A DNA stretch of 64,000 bases, from positions 657,385-721,384 of the forward strand of contig JACKQF010000004.1 of assembly GCA_024232965.1 (NCBI GenBank). The letters run 5' to 3'. The notes beneath the pieces were generated by a model that saw only the letters and a list, made by a program, of their open reading frames with translations, made no database searches and was not told the DNA's origin. Position 1 is the first letter of the stretch. The number at the start of each line of letters is the position of its first letter. This stretch comes from Verrucomicrobiaceae bacterium. Lineage in GTDB: Bacteria; Verrucomicrobiota; Verrucomicrobiia; Verrucomicrobiales; Verrucomicrobiaceae. Made by a program: the position numbers and the translations under genes. Of this stretch, positions 17,223 through 26,685 are shown piece after piece.

Positions 17223-18524
17223 TCAATACACAAGCTCACGAAAATTCGCCACTCGATGGAAGGTGATCAAATTGCCATTGTGTGCGGAATGCGCCCTTTC
17301 GTCCCCGCTGCGACTCACAATGCAGAGGTCATCGCCATCGATACACATGCTGGCGTAATGACGGCTCTGCTTGGGAGTCTCGCCCTTAGCCACTAGTCCA
17401 GCGAAACACCAGTCGATCATGTTTTTGGAAAAGTGCAGCACCAGGCGCTGCCGCTCATTGTCGGGCGTTGCCCAGCGCTCCTTCGGCATCGCATCCGGGC
17501 GGATCATCGAGTCGGTGGACTGCGAACTCAGCAACCAGTAGAGTTTGGTGGCTTCATCAAACTCAACATGAAAGCGCATCTGTCCACCCGGACATGGCGC
17601 ATACAGCATAGGCGTCCCAGCTGGCGTCTTCACGAGTGAAGTGGTCATCGTGCCATCCTCATTCTCATGCACCTGGGCAATCGCGGCGTAGTTCGTCATG
17701 CCTGTGTTCGCACGCATCCACAGATGAAAAGTCCGGGCCTCAGGATCACACCACACATGATTCGGATCCGTGAACTGCACCACGTTCGTCTCCAGCCATC
17801 CCGCCGGCGAGAGGCCACGCCCCTTCGGCGGGACGAGGTAGGTTACCTTCTTCGGGTCCATTGGATGAAACGGGAACCCAAACGCATTCGGCATGCGCGT
17901 CTCCGGTTGATCTTCAAACACCAACTCACTGGCAAAGGTCCAATTTGCACGATCGGTCAGATCGCTGTCTGCCTTGGCCCGCATCAGCACCGGCGCCAGA
18001 TCCGCCACCTGCCAGCCCTGCACCCCCCGCTTGGGCGTATGCTTTTCCATGACCAAATAAACGTTCCCCTTCGCGTGCAGCACATTGCAGGCGGACTGAT
18101 GCCAGATCCCTTTGTCATTGAGGAACGACCGATCACTCCACGTCACCCCCTCATCATCAGAGCGAATGATCCCCACCTGCCGATCGCGCCCCAAAATGTA
18201 GAGCGACTTCCCCGCCACAAACGGCCTCGCAAAGCTCAAATCAAAACTCGCTCGATGCACCCATGTTTTTCCGCCATCATCACTGGTCAGGATGCGCGAT
18301 TCATGAAAAGCCTTCCCCTCAGGCGGCACCGGTTTCCCTGCTGAAGAGATCTCATGCGTCACCACCAACCGCCCCGAAGTCAACCGACAAATCCCCGGCG
18401 TATACCCAAACAGCCGCCCAGCATCCGGGGAGGTCCAAATCGCGACATGTTCCTGTGCTAGCGGGCGCACCTGCGCCGATAGAACAGTCTCAAACAGGAC
18501 CAATGCGAGAAAGAGAAATCTCAT
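17223..18524 (-). CDS. Secreted sialidase-like (BNR/Asp-box) protein
   Basis: 433 residues with signal peptide (1-17) and a six-bladed propeller showing Asp-boxes SDDGGKTW and SDDEGVTW in the N-terminal half. The family includes exo-alpha-sialidases, but many verrucomicrobial members lack proven activity and the Arg triad cannot be assigned with confidence here. Last gene of a four-gene operon (23291 to 17223), 8 bp after a sulfatase. Possibly hydrolyses or binds an acidic sugar released by the sulfatases. Confidence 0.8.
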   Translation of the reverse strand: MRFLFLALVLFETVLSAQVRPLAQEHVAIWTSPDAGRLFGYTPGICRLTSGRLVVTHEISSAGKPVPPEGKAFHESRILTSDDGGKTWVHRASFDLSFARPFVAGKSLYILGRDRQVGIIRSDDEGVTWSDRSFLNDKGIWHQSACNVLHAKGNVYLVMEKHTPKRGVQGWQVADLAPVLMRAKADSDLTDRANWTFASELVFEDQPETRMPNAFGFPFHPMDPKKVTYLVPPKGRGLSPAGWLETNVVQFTDPNHVWCDPEARTFHLWMRANTGMTNYAAIAQVHENEDGTMTTSLVKTPAGTPMLYAPCPGGQMRFHVEFDEATKLYWLLSSQSTDSMIRPDAMPKERWATPDNERQRLVLHFSKNMIDWCFAGLVAKGETPKQSRHYASMCIDGDDLCIVSRSGDERAHSAHNGNLITFHRVANFRELVY

Positions 18525-18532
18525 GTTCAGAA

Positions 18533-19942
18533 CTAGGGTTGGGCGAATCGAGCATTACTGTTTCGTAACTCTTCCGCGAGTCGATCGCGCAGGCTCCGCG
18601 CGATCTCCGGCTGCTGTGCTGCGAGATCCGTAGCCTCCCCGGGATCCACTTCCAGATCGTAAAGTTCATCACGATCATCTTCGTAAAAGTGCAGCAGTTT
18701 GTGATGCCCAACGCGGATGGCGGAATGGGGACGGGTTTGGCTGGTGACGTAGTCGTTGACGCCAATCTTTGCGGGAGCACGATCGAAACCTTTCTCGGGA
18801 TGGTAATACGGTAAGTGCCAGATCATGGCGCGCTCAGGCATGATGTGGGACGCATCCTTGAGCAAGGGTGCAATGCTAACGCCATCGACCTTGCCGATCT
18901 TCGCACCGGCGATCTCGGCAAAGGTGGGCAACAAATCGCAACCGTGCACAGGTTGATCACACTTGGTATTGTCAGCCACATGCTCCGGCCAACGCACGAT
19001 GAATGGCACCCGAATGCCGCCCTCGTAGAGGTTCCATTTGCTGCCACGCAAAGGCGAATTGCCGGTGTAGTTCGGGTGCCCGCCGTTGTCAGAGGTGAAG
19101 ACGATCATCGTATTCTTCGCCAAGCCCGTGGCCTCCAGCACCTCAAGGGCGCGACCGATCTCATGATCCAAGGTGCTCACCATTGCCGCATAGGCGACGC
19201 GTTCATCGGAGACCTCAGCAGGCAGCTTTGAGCGGTATTTTTCAAACAACCAACGGCAACGCGTGTGAACCGGATCATGCACGTAGTAGTGCGACCACTG
19301 CACAAAAAACGGCTTCTCATGCGGACGTTGCAAAAAGGCGATCACCTTGTCGGTCAGCGAGTCCGGCGGGAACTCGCCCTCGCGCAGATCGAGATCGCTG
19401 CGGTCGCCACCTTTGAAATACGCATAGGGATGACCGCCAAAATCGGCATCCCCTTCAGCGAAGCCCTGCTGCATCGGCCCATGCGTCGGCGACCAACCCA
19501 GGTAGCCCCGATAGTGCAGGTTCACGTGCCATTTGCCAAAGTAAGCGGGATGATAACCAACGTCTGCCAGCACCTCTGCCGTGGTGATTTCCTCAAGTGG
19601 CAGATTCGTGGGATAAGGCGGTGCCTGTAGTGGTTGCCCCAGTTTTTGCGAACCCGGTTTGTCCTTGGTCACAAACTCAAAGTGCAATCGCGCCGGAGTC
19701 TTGCCGGTGAGAAACGCAACGCGTGATGCCGAACAAATCGGTGCAGGAGCATACGCTTGAGTGAAGCGCATGCCTTGTTTGGCGAGCGAATCAAGATGAG
19801 GCGTCTCGTGATAGGCGTGGCCATAGCAGCCGGTATCGCTCCACCCCAGGTCATCCGCCAAGATGAACAGAATGTTCGGTGGATTCGCGGCGAAGCACGA
19901 AGTGACCGAAAGGAGAAGGCAAACAAGCAGGCGTATCATCAT
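18533..19942 (-). CDS. Secreted sulfatase with CxAxR formylglycine motif
   Basis: 469 residues; signal peptide (1-19); ADDLGWSD ligand motif (29-36); modification motif CSASR at 70-74, where Ala replaces the usual Pro. CxAxR is a known permitted variant and is the form used by anaerobic maturases as well. TSDNGGH near 210 supports an active enzyme. Its ATG overlaps the stop of the upstream sulfatase by four bases (ATGA), indicating coupled translation. Confidence 0.94.
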   Translation of the reverse strand: MMIRLLVCLLLSVTSCFAANPPNILFILADDLGWSDTGCYGHAYHETPHLDSLAKQGMRFTQAYAPAPICSASRVAFLTGKTPARLHFEFVTKDKPGSQKLGQPLQAPPYPTNLPLEEITTAEVLADVGYHPAYFGKWHVNLHYRGYLGWSPTHGPMQQGFAEGDADFGGHPYAYFKGGDRSDLDLREGEFPPDSLTDKVIAFLQRPHEKPFFVQWSHYYVHDPVHTRCRWLFEKYRSKLPAEVSDERVAYAAMVSTLDHEIGRALEVLEATGLAKNTMIVFTSDNGGHPNYTGNSPLRGSKWNLYEGGIRVPFIVRWPEHVADNTKCDQPVHGCDLLPTFAEIAGAKIGKVDGVSIAPLLKDASHIMPERAMIWHLPYYHPEKGFDRAPAKIGVNDYVTSQTRPHSAIRVGHHKLLHFYEDDRDELYDLEVDPGEATDLAAQQPEIARSLRDRLAEELRNSNARFAQP

Positions 19943-21273
19943 GGAGTCCGGTTCCTATCCCGCTCCACCTCACGACTCCACGCGTCGAGCGCCTCTCGCA
20001 TCACTTGAACACGCTCGGGCTGCGTTTTGGCAAGGTCATTGGTTTCACTGGGATCAGTCTCAACATCAAAGAGCTGCAAGGGCGCATCGGAGTCGCCCTT
20101 GATTTTGTCTTTGGTCACAAAAGGCTTCACCAACTTCCACGGTCCATCACGCATCGCGGCGTTGTGGCTGTAGTTCGGCTCATGCCGATTCCACTGCCAG
20201 AAGCGCGGCGGTGAATCAAAGGTGCCACCCGTTTTGAGCAGGGCCGCACAACTGCGCCCATCGAGCGGCAAGGATGGCGTATGTTTCAGCCCACAAACCT
20301 CCATCAACGTCGGCAACACATCGGTGAAGTGAACCACCTCATTCCGCCTCCCAGACTGGATCGTTCCTGGCCAGTGCATGATGAAAGGCACATGAATGCC
20401 GCCTTCATACGTGGTGTATTTGCTGCCGCGCAGATCGCGATTGTATCGCTTCGGCACCAGCATGTCAGGGCCATTGTCGCTGGCAAAAATCACCAGGGTT
20501 CGCTCACGCAGCCCGAGTTCATGGATCGTCGCCATCAGTTCCCCAAGCCCGCGATCCATGATGTCGATCATCGCATAAACCGTGGCCACCTCCCTCTCAA
20601 AGCCCGCCTTCAGATACGGCGCTATCGCCTCCTCCGGTGCTTCCAAGGGACGATGCGGTGCGTAGTGCGCGAGATGCAGAAAAAACGGCTCCTCGGCATG
20701 GCGTCGCACAAAGGCAATCGCACGCTCGTTCAACTCGTCAGTGAGATAGCGCTCCTGCGGCTTCGGCTTTTCCTCCATCTCATCATCCGTGTGCAGAATG
20801 TAACGCTGGTAGCCACCATTGTCTGAGCCGTGAAACACCGCCACCTCCTGGAACCCACGCGCCTTCGGCCCATAACCTTGGCCCAACCCCGTGTGCCACT
20901 TACCCACCAACCCGGTCGCATAGCCATTCGCAGCAAACACATCCGCCATGGTGACCTCATCCTGCTTCAGCCGTGTCAGGCTCGGCTCCGTGCTCAAATT
21001 GAGCGACACCACACCGGTGCGATGCGGATAGCGTCCCGTGAGCAGTGCGGCTCGCGAAGGAGAACACACCGGAGAACCCGAGTAGGCTCGATCAAACCAC
21101 AATCCCTCCGCGATCAAACGATCCAACGTCGGAGTCCGGGTGATGCCCTGATTGAAAGCCGCAATGTCACCGATGGCCATGTCATCCGCCAGGATCACGA
21201 TCACATTCGGCGGTGCGGCACAGGCGGCGGCACCGGACAGCAGCATGAACGCAAGCAACGGGATCAACTTCAT
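19939..21273 (-). CDS. Secreted sulfatase
   Basis: 444 residues from ATG 21273, which overlaps the stop of the FGE/sialidase fusion (ATGA) and yields a clean signal peptide (1-19). Ligand motif ADDMAIGD (29-36), formylglycine motif CSPSR at 70-74 with TGRYPHRTG, and FASDNGPD. Second gene of a four-gene coupled operon. The order fusion, sulfatase, sulfatase, sialidase-like suggests stepwise attack on one polymer. Confidence 0.94.
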   Translation of the reverse strand: MKLIPLLAFMLLSGAAACAAPPNVIVILADDMAIGDIAAFNQGITRTPTLDRLIAEGLWFDRAYSGSPVCSPSRAALLTGRYPHRTGVVSLNLSTEPSLTRLKQDEVTMADVFAANGYATGLVGKWHTGLGQGYGPKARGFQEVAVFHGSDNGGYQRYILHTDDEMEEKPKPQERYLTDELNERAIAFVRRHAEEPFFLHLAHYAPHRPLEAPEEAIAPYLKAGFEREVATVYAMIDIMDRGLGELMATIHELGLRERTLVIFASDNGPDMLVPKRYNRDLRGSKYTTYEGGIHVPFIMHWPGTIQSGRRNEVVHFTDVLPTLMEVCGLKHTPSLPLDGRSCAALLKTGGTFDSPPRFWQWNRHEPNYSHNAAMRDGPWKLVKPFVTKDKIKGDSDAPLQLFDVETDPSETNDLAKTQPERVQVMREALDAWSREVERDRNRTP

Positions 21274-23291
21274 GGCACTTCGGGCAGATCCTTCAACCAC
21301 GCGAGATTGAAGACGTAGTGATTCTTGCTGGTGATGAGTTGGATGTGGCCATCGCGGGTCTGAGTCGCAGCCAGGTAACCATTGTGTTCGGCAGAAGTGG
21401 GGCCGAGCTTGAACTGATTGCGGTCGATGCCATTGACCGTGCGTTCCTTTTCACCCGGGGTGATCAAGCGCTTGTTCGGCCAAGTCTTGCCATCATCCAT
21501 CGAGATCGCAGCAAACAGTCCAGCGCCCGTGAAGGTGCCGCTTTTGCTTTTGAAAGTCATGCCCTTTGGGTTCTTGGCATTCGCGGACAAATCGGTGAAG
21601 GAGCAGAAGAGCAGCGGCCCTTCTCTCAGTCGCATCAAGACCTGGCGCTGCACGCTGCTGATGGCCGGGAACTCGGTGGCTTGATGGGTCCAGTGGATGC
21701 CGCCATCGCTGGAGAAGCTGGCGGGTGTCTTGAAATCAAACTTCACCTGTTCCTCAGGCGTGTTGAGCCTGCCAAAGGTCATGAGCCGCCCATCAAGCAA
21801 CTCCACAATCGGCGCATGAATGCCCGCGTGCCGTAGCAGACTGCCATTGCGATGCGCCTGCGCCTTGTCTTCGATGGCTGTGAAGGTCCAGGTTTGGCCC
21901 GCATCATGGCTCACACTCAGGCTCGTTGCCGTTGTGTCGCACGTGATCAGCATTCGGCCATCGCGAGTGCGCATCGGCGCATTGCCCCACTCGCACACGG
22001 GTTGCACGGCCTGCGCCTTGCTCCAGGTCACGCCATTGTCCTTGCTGGTGCGGACAATGTTTTCATTCAGACCTCGGGCAAAGTGATACAGCGTGTCCTT
22101 GCCGTCCCACCACAACTTCGGCGCGTGATCATTCACATCCGGCGCATCCCAGAACAACGAAGCCGACTCCCACTCTTGCGAACCGCGGCGCAGCCGACTG
22201 GCCAAGTTGTTGAGTTCAGTGCCCGCCTCATCCACGCAGGAATACCAGACCGCCAGCAGATCCCCGTTGGGACACTCGGCGATGGCAGGACTGTGGTTGT
22301 GCGCCGAATACGCTGGACCGAAGGAGTTCGGCGGAATCTTCACAAACGGACGTGGCCCATCAAACAACGCCGCCTCATCCGGCCCAGGCATTTCATCTTT
22401 CAGCACACCCTGCACCACATCGCGAGCCGATAGAGCCGCAGGTGGCATCGGCATCGGCTTGGTCTTTGGCCACTCTCCCTGCACCACGCGGAAGCCCGTG
22501 CGTGAACTGCGTGTCTGCGGCAACCAACCACCGCGATTGGCAGAGCGCAAAAGCCGAGTCTGCACCGAGTGACTCCCACCGCGAATCACCCGAAAATCGC
22601 CATCCACGCGCCCCATCGGATCGCTCTGCTCTGCGGCCTCATACGGCCCATACCAGTCCGCGCACCATTCGCCGACGTTGCCATGCATATCAAAGAGTCC
22701 CCAAGCATTCGCAAGCGTCTGAGCGACCCTCACCGAGAGCTTCACGGTCTTGGGCTTGTATTCGGGTGGCAGTTCCTTGCCCGGAAAAAAACGATCACGC
22801 AGCCCAGTGTCGCTTGGCCACGAGTGGAATCCTGCCGGCAAAGAATCGCCCGTATGAAACAGCGTCGTGGTGCCCGCACGACAAGCATATTCCCACTCTG
22901 CCTCCGTCGGCAGCCGATACGTTTTGCCTTCTTTCTTCGACAACCACTCACAAAACGCCACCGCCTCATTCCAGCTCACCGCCGTGACCGCCTCATCGTC
23001 GTTTCCACCACGATGCTTCGGATCAAAGAGCCGATACTGCCCCACCGTCACCTCTGTCGCACTCATCAGAAAGCCCTGCGTGATCTTCACCCGATGCGCA
23101 GGTCGCTCATCCCAGTCCGCATCATCAAACTTCTCCGCATGCTTCTTCACACCATAATCCGCCGCCGGCCCCTCCTGCCCCATGGTAAAACTGCCCGGAG
23201 CAATCGACACCAGCTTCATGCCAATGGAATTGGTGGCGCTGTCTGCAAAAAGCGGCGAACTGAGAGCGAAGAGAATCACGAAAAGGCGCAT
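21270..23291 (-). CDS. FGE-like domain fused to sialidase-like propeller
   Basis: 673 residues with a signal peptide (1-16). Residues 22-272 are an FGE-sulfatase (SUMF1) fold: GMKLVSIAPGSFTMG, EVTVGQY, RLPTEAEWEYACRAG, GNVGEWCADWY, RGGS and GFRVV. The catalytic CxxxxC pair expected after RGGS is absent (the segment reads RGGSHSVQTRLLRSANRGG), so it should not be an oxidase. Residues about 300-673 form a sialidase-like propeller with four Asp-boxes (SKDNGVTW, SHDAGQTW, SSDGGIHW, SMDDGKTW). First gene of a coupled operon with two sulfatases. Confidence 0.85.
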   Translation of the reverse strand: MRLFVILFALSSPLFADSATNSIGMKLVSIAPGSFTMGQEGPAADYGVKKHAEKFDDADWDERPAHRVKITQGFLMSATEVTVGQYRLFDPKHRGGNDDEAVTAVSWNEAVAFCEWLSKKEGKTYRLPTEAEWEYACRAGTTTLFHTGDSLPAGFHSWPSDTGLRDRFFPGKELPPEYKPKTVKLSVRVAQTLANAWGLFDMHGNVGEWCADWYGPYEAAEQSDPMGRVDGDFRVIRGGSHSVQTRLLRSANRGGWLPQTRSSRTGFRVVQGEWPKTKPMPMPPAALSARDVVQGVLKDEMPGPDEAALFDGPRPFVKIPPNSFGPAYSAHNHSPAIAECPNGDLLAVWYSCVDEAGTELNNLASRLRRGSQEWESASLFWDAPDVNDHAPKLWWDGKDTLYHFARGLNENIVRTSKDNGVTWSKAQAVQPVCEWGNAPMRTRDGRMLITCDTTATSLSVSHDAGQTWTFTAIEDKAQAHRNGSLLRHAGIHAPIVELLDGRLMTFGRLNTPEEQVKFDFKTPASFSSDGGIHWTHQATEFPAISSVQRQVLMRLREGPLLFCSFTDLSANAKNPKGMTFKSKSGTFTGAGLFAAISMDDGKTWPNKRLITPGEKERTVNGIDRNQFKLGPTSAEHNGYLAATQTRDGHIQLITSKNHYVFNLAWLKDLPEVP

Positions 23292-23397
23292 GGGTGTCCC
23301 AGTGAACGCCCCAATAAACCGTAGCCTGTCGATTTTCTCCGCCCCCAGAGCTGAAAATGACTGCTTCAGACGAATGAATCGGTGTAAGATTCACCTC
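23292..23397. promoter_or_regulatory. Divergent promoter region with inverted repeat
   Basis: This 106-bp gap drives the FGE/sulfatase operon leftward and the helical-repeat gene rightward. TGAATC (23375-23380) and GATTCA (23388-23393) form an inverted repeat with a 7-nt spacer just before the ATG at 23398. No clear -35/-10 pair seen. Confidence 0.35.
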
Positions 23398-26300
23398 ATG
23401 CATTCTCGGTTCATTCTGCTTCTCGCACTCGTGTTTACTGCTGCATCCGTTAGCGCTCATCCCGCTCTGATTGGCGAGTATCCAGAGCGTTTCCCAGGGA
23501 AGAACCTGCAGCAATTGCGCGACGACTGGGAGCCTTTGCCTGAGGACTACCCGTCCGAGATTGCCTTGCTCAATGAGGCGGGCTCGCTGGTAGCTGACTG
23601 GGCGAGCCTAACAGCCAGTGATCGGCGTGCCCGAATCACGGACCTCGCGGCAAAGAATCGCCGGGGTGACTACCGCAAACGAATCGCCAATCTGGCACTC
23701 GACATGGCAGACCTTGGTGATGCCAATCCAACGGAAGCAGCCGCTTATCTTGAGTGGCGCTTCAGCCATCTGGTGGAAGATGACGGCTACTTCGACTCCC
23801 TCAAGCCCGGCGCGTGGGACGAAAAACCCGCCGAGCGCGACGAGCGAAGTCGGCAATGGATCGCAGAGCGTGAAAAGGAGGCCATGGAGTTACTGAGTTA
23901 CGCAGATAAGGCCGACATTGCCTTGCGCCCCCATTGGTGGATCCAGGTTGGAGCCCTGGAATTCCGGCACCGCCGCTATCGAGAGGCTGAAGTCCAGTTT
24001 CGCCGGGTCATCGACTCCTTTCCGAGTCACCCTCGGGCCGAAGTGGCTCGACTCATGTTGGCAAGACTGCGATTCGATGAGTGGCGCCAGGAAAAAAGAT
24101 CCTACCGCGATGATGGGCCTAAAGTCGTGAAGTTACAAAATGCATGGTGGGAGGCCTGCCAGGCTTATCGAGATGCTCATCCGCAAGGGCGATTCCTCCT
24201 CGACCTAGACGGGTGGGAAGCGGGCTACCAATTGTTGAATGGGAACAAGGCTGGGGCCTTCAGATTATTTCTGGCCCAGTGCCGGGACCCCGATCATCCC
24301 GAAGTGCGCAGGCGGGCCTTTCAGCAGATCGAATGGATGCTTCATGATCTTGAGGAGGTCGATGAGCTGCCGTGGGAAAGCATCGTGAGAGAGCCACTGG
24401 TCGCGCTACGACTTGGATATCACCTGCTTGACTCTCGCAGCCAGACCGACATCGGAGCCATCATGCGCCGTCGCGATGGCGCAGATCATCGAGTGCTGGA
24501 ATCACTGGTCCCCGACCTGCAATCGGTGAGGGCACGAGCATCAAGAGCCTGGTCCTCTCTCGACCTAGAGCTGGAGAGGAAGGCAGTGCTTTATCGGGGA
24601 AGCTTCACGCCGATTCGGCAGGTATTGCACCTGTGGTCATTGATCGCGCGAGGTCACGCGAAGGTAGCGATGGGCATGGAGGAAAACCCGGTCACTGGTG
24701 CCGGAGCAGATGACATGGCACTGGCTCGACTTTTCGTGCGAATCAAAGCCGGACCGCCAGCCGAGGTCGTGAGGCGGATCGAGGACTTTCAAAAAGACCA
24801 TGCCCTTTCGCCGTTGAATCGCGGTCTCACACTGCGACTCGTCGATGCCTGGGTAGAGCTGGGCAGATTTGAGCAGGCGCTTAGTTTGTTGTGGGACATG
24901 ATGGAAGGCCATGACATGGCCACCGTTCACGAACCTCGAGAGAGCAATCCAGCCCTTCACCTGCCGGGCGAGGTCACCCAGCGGGTGACAGCTATCTTCA
25001 CCTTCGCCCCCTTGGACCACTTGGCTAGAGCGGCAGCATCGGCCGCTGATCGCCCCTATTTGCGCGCTGCACTGTGCGGCGCTTTGCGGGTTCGTTATCT
25101 CAGCCAAGGCGACTATGACGCGTCGCTAAAATTTGCAACGAACGAGGACTTCCAGCACTGGCAAGAGCCAACTTGGCAAATGAACGAACACAGCTATGCA
25201 GATTACTGGCGGGATGTGGTTAACCAACTGCAACGATTGAGCAGCGAAGCCAAAGATGCGGGAGGATGGAATGCTTTGGGCGAGGCTTGGCGCCGACACT
25301 CACGCTTACTTGAAGGCGGACATGTCTATCTGCCAGCTCCTTACGCTGTAGCAAGCCTTAGCGCTCCATCCCACGAGCTGCGTTCGCTCGCTGGCTATCT
25401 GCATCTTCCGGATGGTGCTGCGGCATCCATGCTTGATTCACGGCAATCTCTCACCAAGGCCATTGAGTGCTTCGAGAAGGGGGACAATCTCGTCTCCCTG
25501 CACGATGCGTTACGGGCGCGGGCAGAGGTTTCTCCTTATTGGATGGATCGTGCAGTTGAAACGGGAGAGGGTAAACAGTCCCAGGCGCTCGTAGCGAAGA
25601 TCCAGCGAGAAGAAATCGTTCCGTGGACTTTCCGCCCAGCGGACACTTGGGGGGAGTGGCAGCCAGGTCGCACTGCGCTTTGGCGTGTGGAGACTGAAAT
25701 TGCATCCACCCTCGGCAGTCACCGGGAAGAGAATTGGGAGCAACTGTCGGCCCTGAAAAAACTGCACGAACAAGTCCTCGCACTTTGCACGGGGGACATG
25801 GCACTCTCCCAACTGGGCGCGGAACTTCGGTCCATCCGTGATACCATCAAACGCGAGGCACCCACGCTCAAATCGGTTTCATTGTTGAATCATATCGACG
25901 ATCTAAGCTTGCTTGCGGCGAAGACGGGCATCGATCGCGGAGCTTTTACTCGCTACGCAGAACTACGTTTTCAGGGCAAAATAATGCCGACTGATGACCC
26001 CATCCTTTTACCATTGGAGGATTTTGTCGTCTTCTGGAATGCAGCGATCGCACCCAGTGAGACCCCGTCCGAATCCATGCCCTGGCGCCAGCATAAAGCG
26101 ACTGTTCAGGTGGAGCGCATGAAGGCCTTCTTGGACCAGTATCCGCAAAGTGTGAAACGCGAGGCGGCACTGGCCCGGATCGCTATCAATACGCTCCGCA
26201 TGTCCCGCTGTCACTGCAGCCTGAAATCCAATGAGAAGGCAGACGTGACCTTTGTGGTTGAACGTGGAGCTCCGTTCGATCTCAACAAGGTTTTGAAACC

Positions 26301-26652
26301 CATTGATCAATACGAGAAAGAGTTTCCCAAGGGGCGCTACACACCTGAGATGCTCCTGCTGCGCGGTCTAGCCGCTGCTGAAGTCGATGATTGGAAAACG
26401 GCCCTTACCCATCTCATCTCTATCCTGAACAATCCTTCAATGGGTGACCTGCACCTTGACGCCAGCAATAGCACCGCAGCCATCTTCATGCTGCTGCTGG
26501 AGCCCGCGCATCGTCTGAAAGTGATGGACGCCGTGAAAGGTGTCCCCGGCGCGAGAGATAAGCTCTACTCCTTTCTCCACACGCCCTCCTGTGGCTGGAG
26601 ATTGCATTTGATCGAAGACTGGTTGGAAGCCGAACTACGATCGGCTCGATGA
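23398..26652 (+). CDS. Secreted helical-repeat (TPR-like) protein
   Basis: 1084 residues from ATG 23398, chosen because it begins a signal peptide (1-21); the open frame extends upstream into the divergent operon. The rest is alpha-helical with TPR-like stretches such as YREAEVQFRRVIDSFPSHPRAEVARL without the final residues, and a similar C-terminal one around YEKEFPKGRYTPEML. No catalytic motif. Such proteins often scaffold envelope complexes. It is monocistronic and converges with the esterase gene at 26686. Specific function not recognised. Confidence 0.75.
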   Translation: MHSRFILLLALVFTAASVSAHPALIGEYPERFPGKNLQQLRDDWEPLPEDYPSEIALLNEAGSLVADWASLTASDRRARITDLAAKNRRGDYRKRIANLALDMADLGDANPTEAAAYLEWRFSHLVEDDGYFDSLKPGAWDEKPAERDERSRQWIAEREKEAMELLSYADKADIALRPHWWIQVGALEFRHRRYREAEVQFRRVIDSFPSHPRAEVARLMLARLRFDEWRQEKRSYRDDGPKVVKLQNAWWEACQAYRDAHPQGRFLLDLDGWEAGYQLLNGNKAGAFRLFLAQCRDPDHPEVRRRAFQQIEWMLHDLEEVDELPWESIVREPLVALRLGYHLLDSRSQTDIGAIMRRRDGADHRVLESLVPDLQSVRARASRAWSSLDLELERKAVLYRGSFTPIRQVLHLWSLIARGHAKVAMGMEENPVTGAGADDMALARLFVRIKAGPPAEVVRRIEDFQKDHALSPLNRGLTLRLVDAWVELGRFEQALSLLWDMMEGHDMATVHEPRESNPALHLPGEVTQRVTAIFTFAPLDHLARAAASAADRPYLRAALCGALRVRYLSQGDYDASLKFATNEDFQHWQEPTWQMNEHSYADYWRDVVNQLQRLSSEAKDAGGWNALGEAWRRHSRLLEGGHVYLPAPYAVASLSAPSHELRSLAGYLHLPDGAAASMLDSRQSLTKAIECFEKGDNLVSLHDALRARAEVSPYWMDRAVETGEGKQSQALVAKIQREEIVPWTFRPADTWGEWQPGRTALWRVETEIASTLGSHREENWEQLSALKKLHEQVLALCTGDMALSQLGAELRSIRDTIKREAPTLKSVSLLNHIDDLSLLAAKTGIDRGAFTRYAELRFQGKIMPTDDPILLPLEDFVVFWNAAIAPSETPSESMPWRQHKATVQVERMKAFLDQYPQSVKREAALARIAINTLRMSRCHCSLKSNEKADVTFVVERGAPFDLNKVLKPIDQYEKEFPKGRYTPEMLLLRGLAAAEVDDWKTALTHLISILNNPSMGDLHLDASNSTAAIFMLLLEPAHRLKVMDAVKGVPGARDKLYSFLHTPSCGWRLHLIEDWLEAELRSAR

Positions 26653-26685
26653 TGCTTTGTTACAACTTCCGGATGCCCGTCCGCC

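Noticed and set aside
21270..23291. Active formylglycine-generating enzyme
   Set aside because: The catalytic Cys pair after RGGS is missing, and the protein is exported and fused to a propeller.
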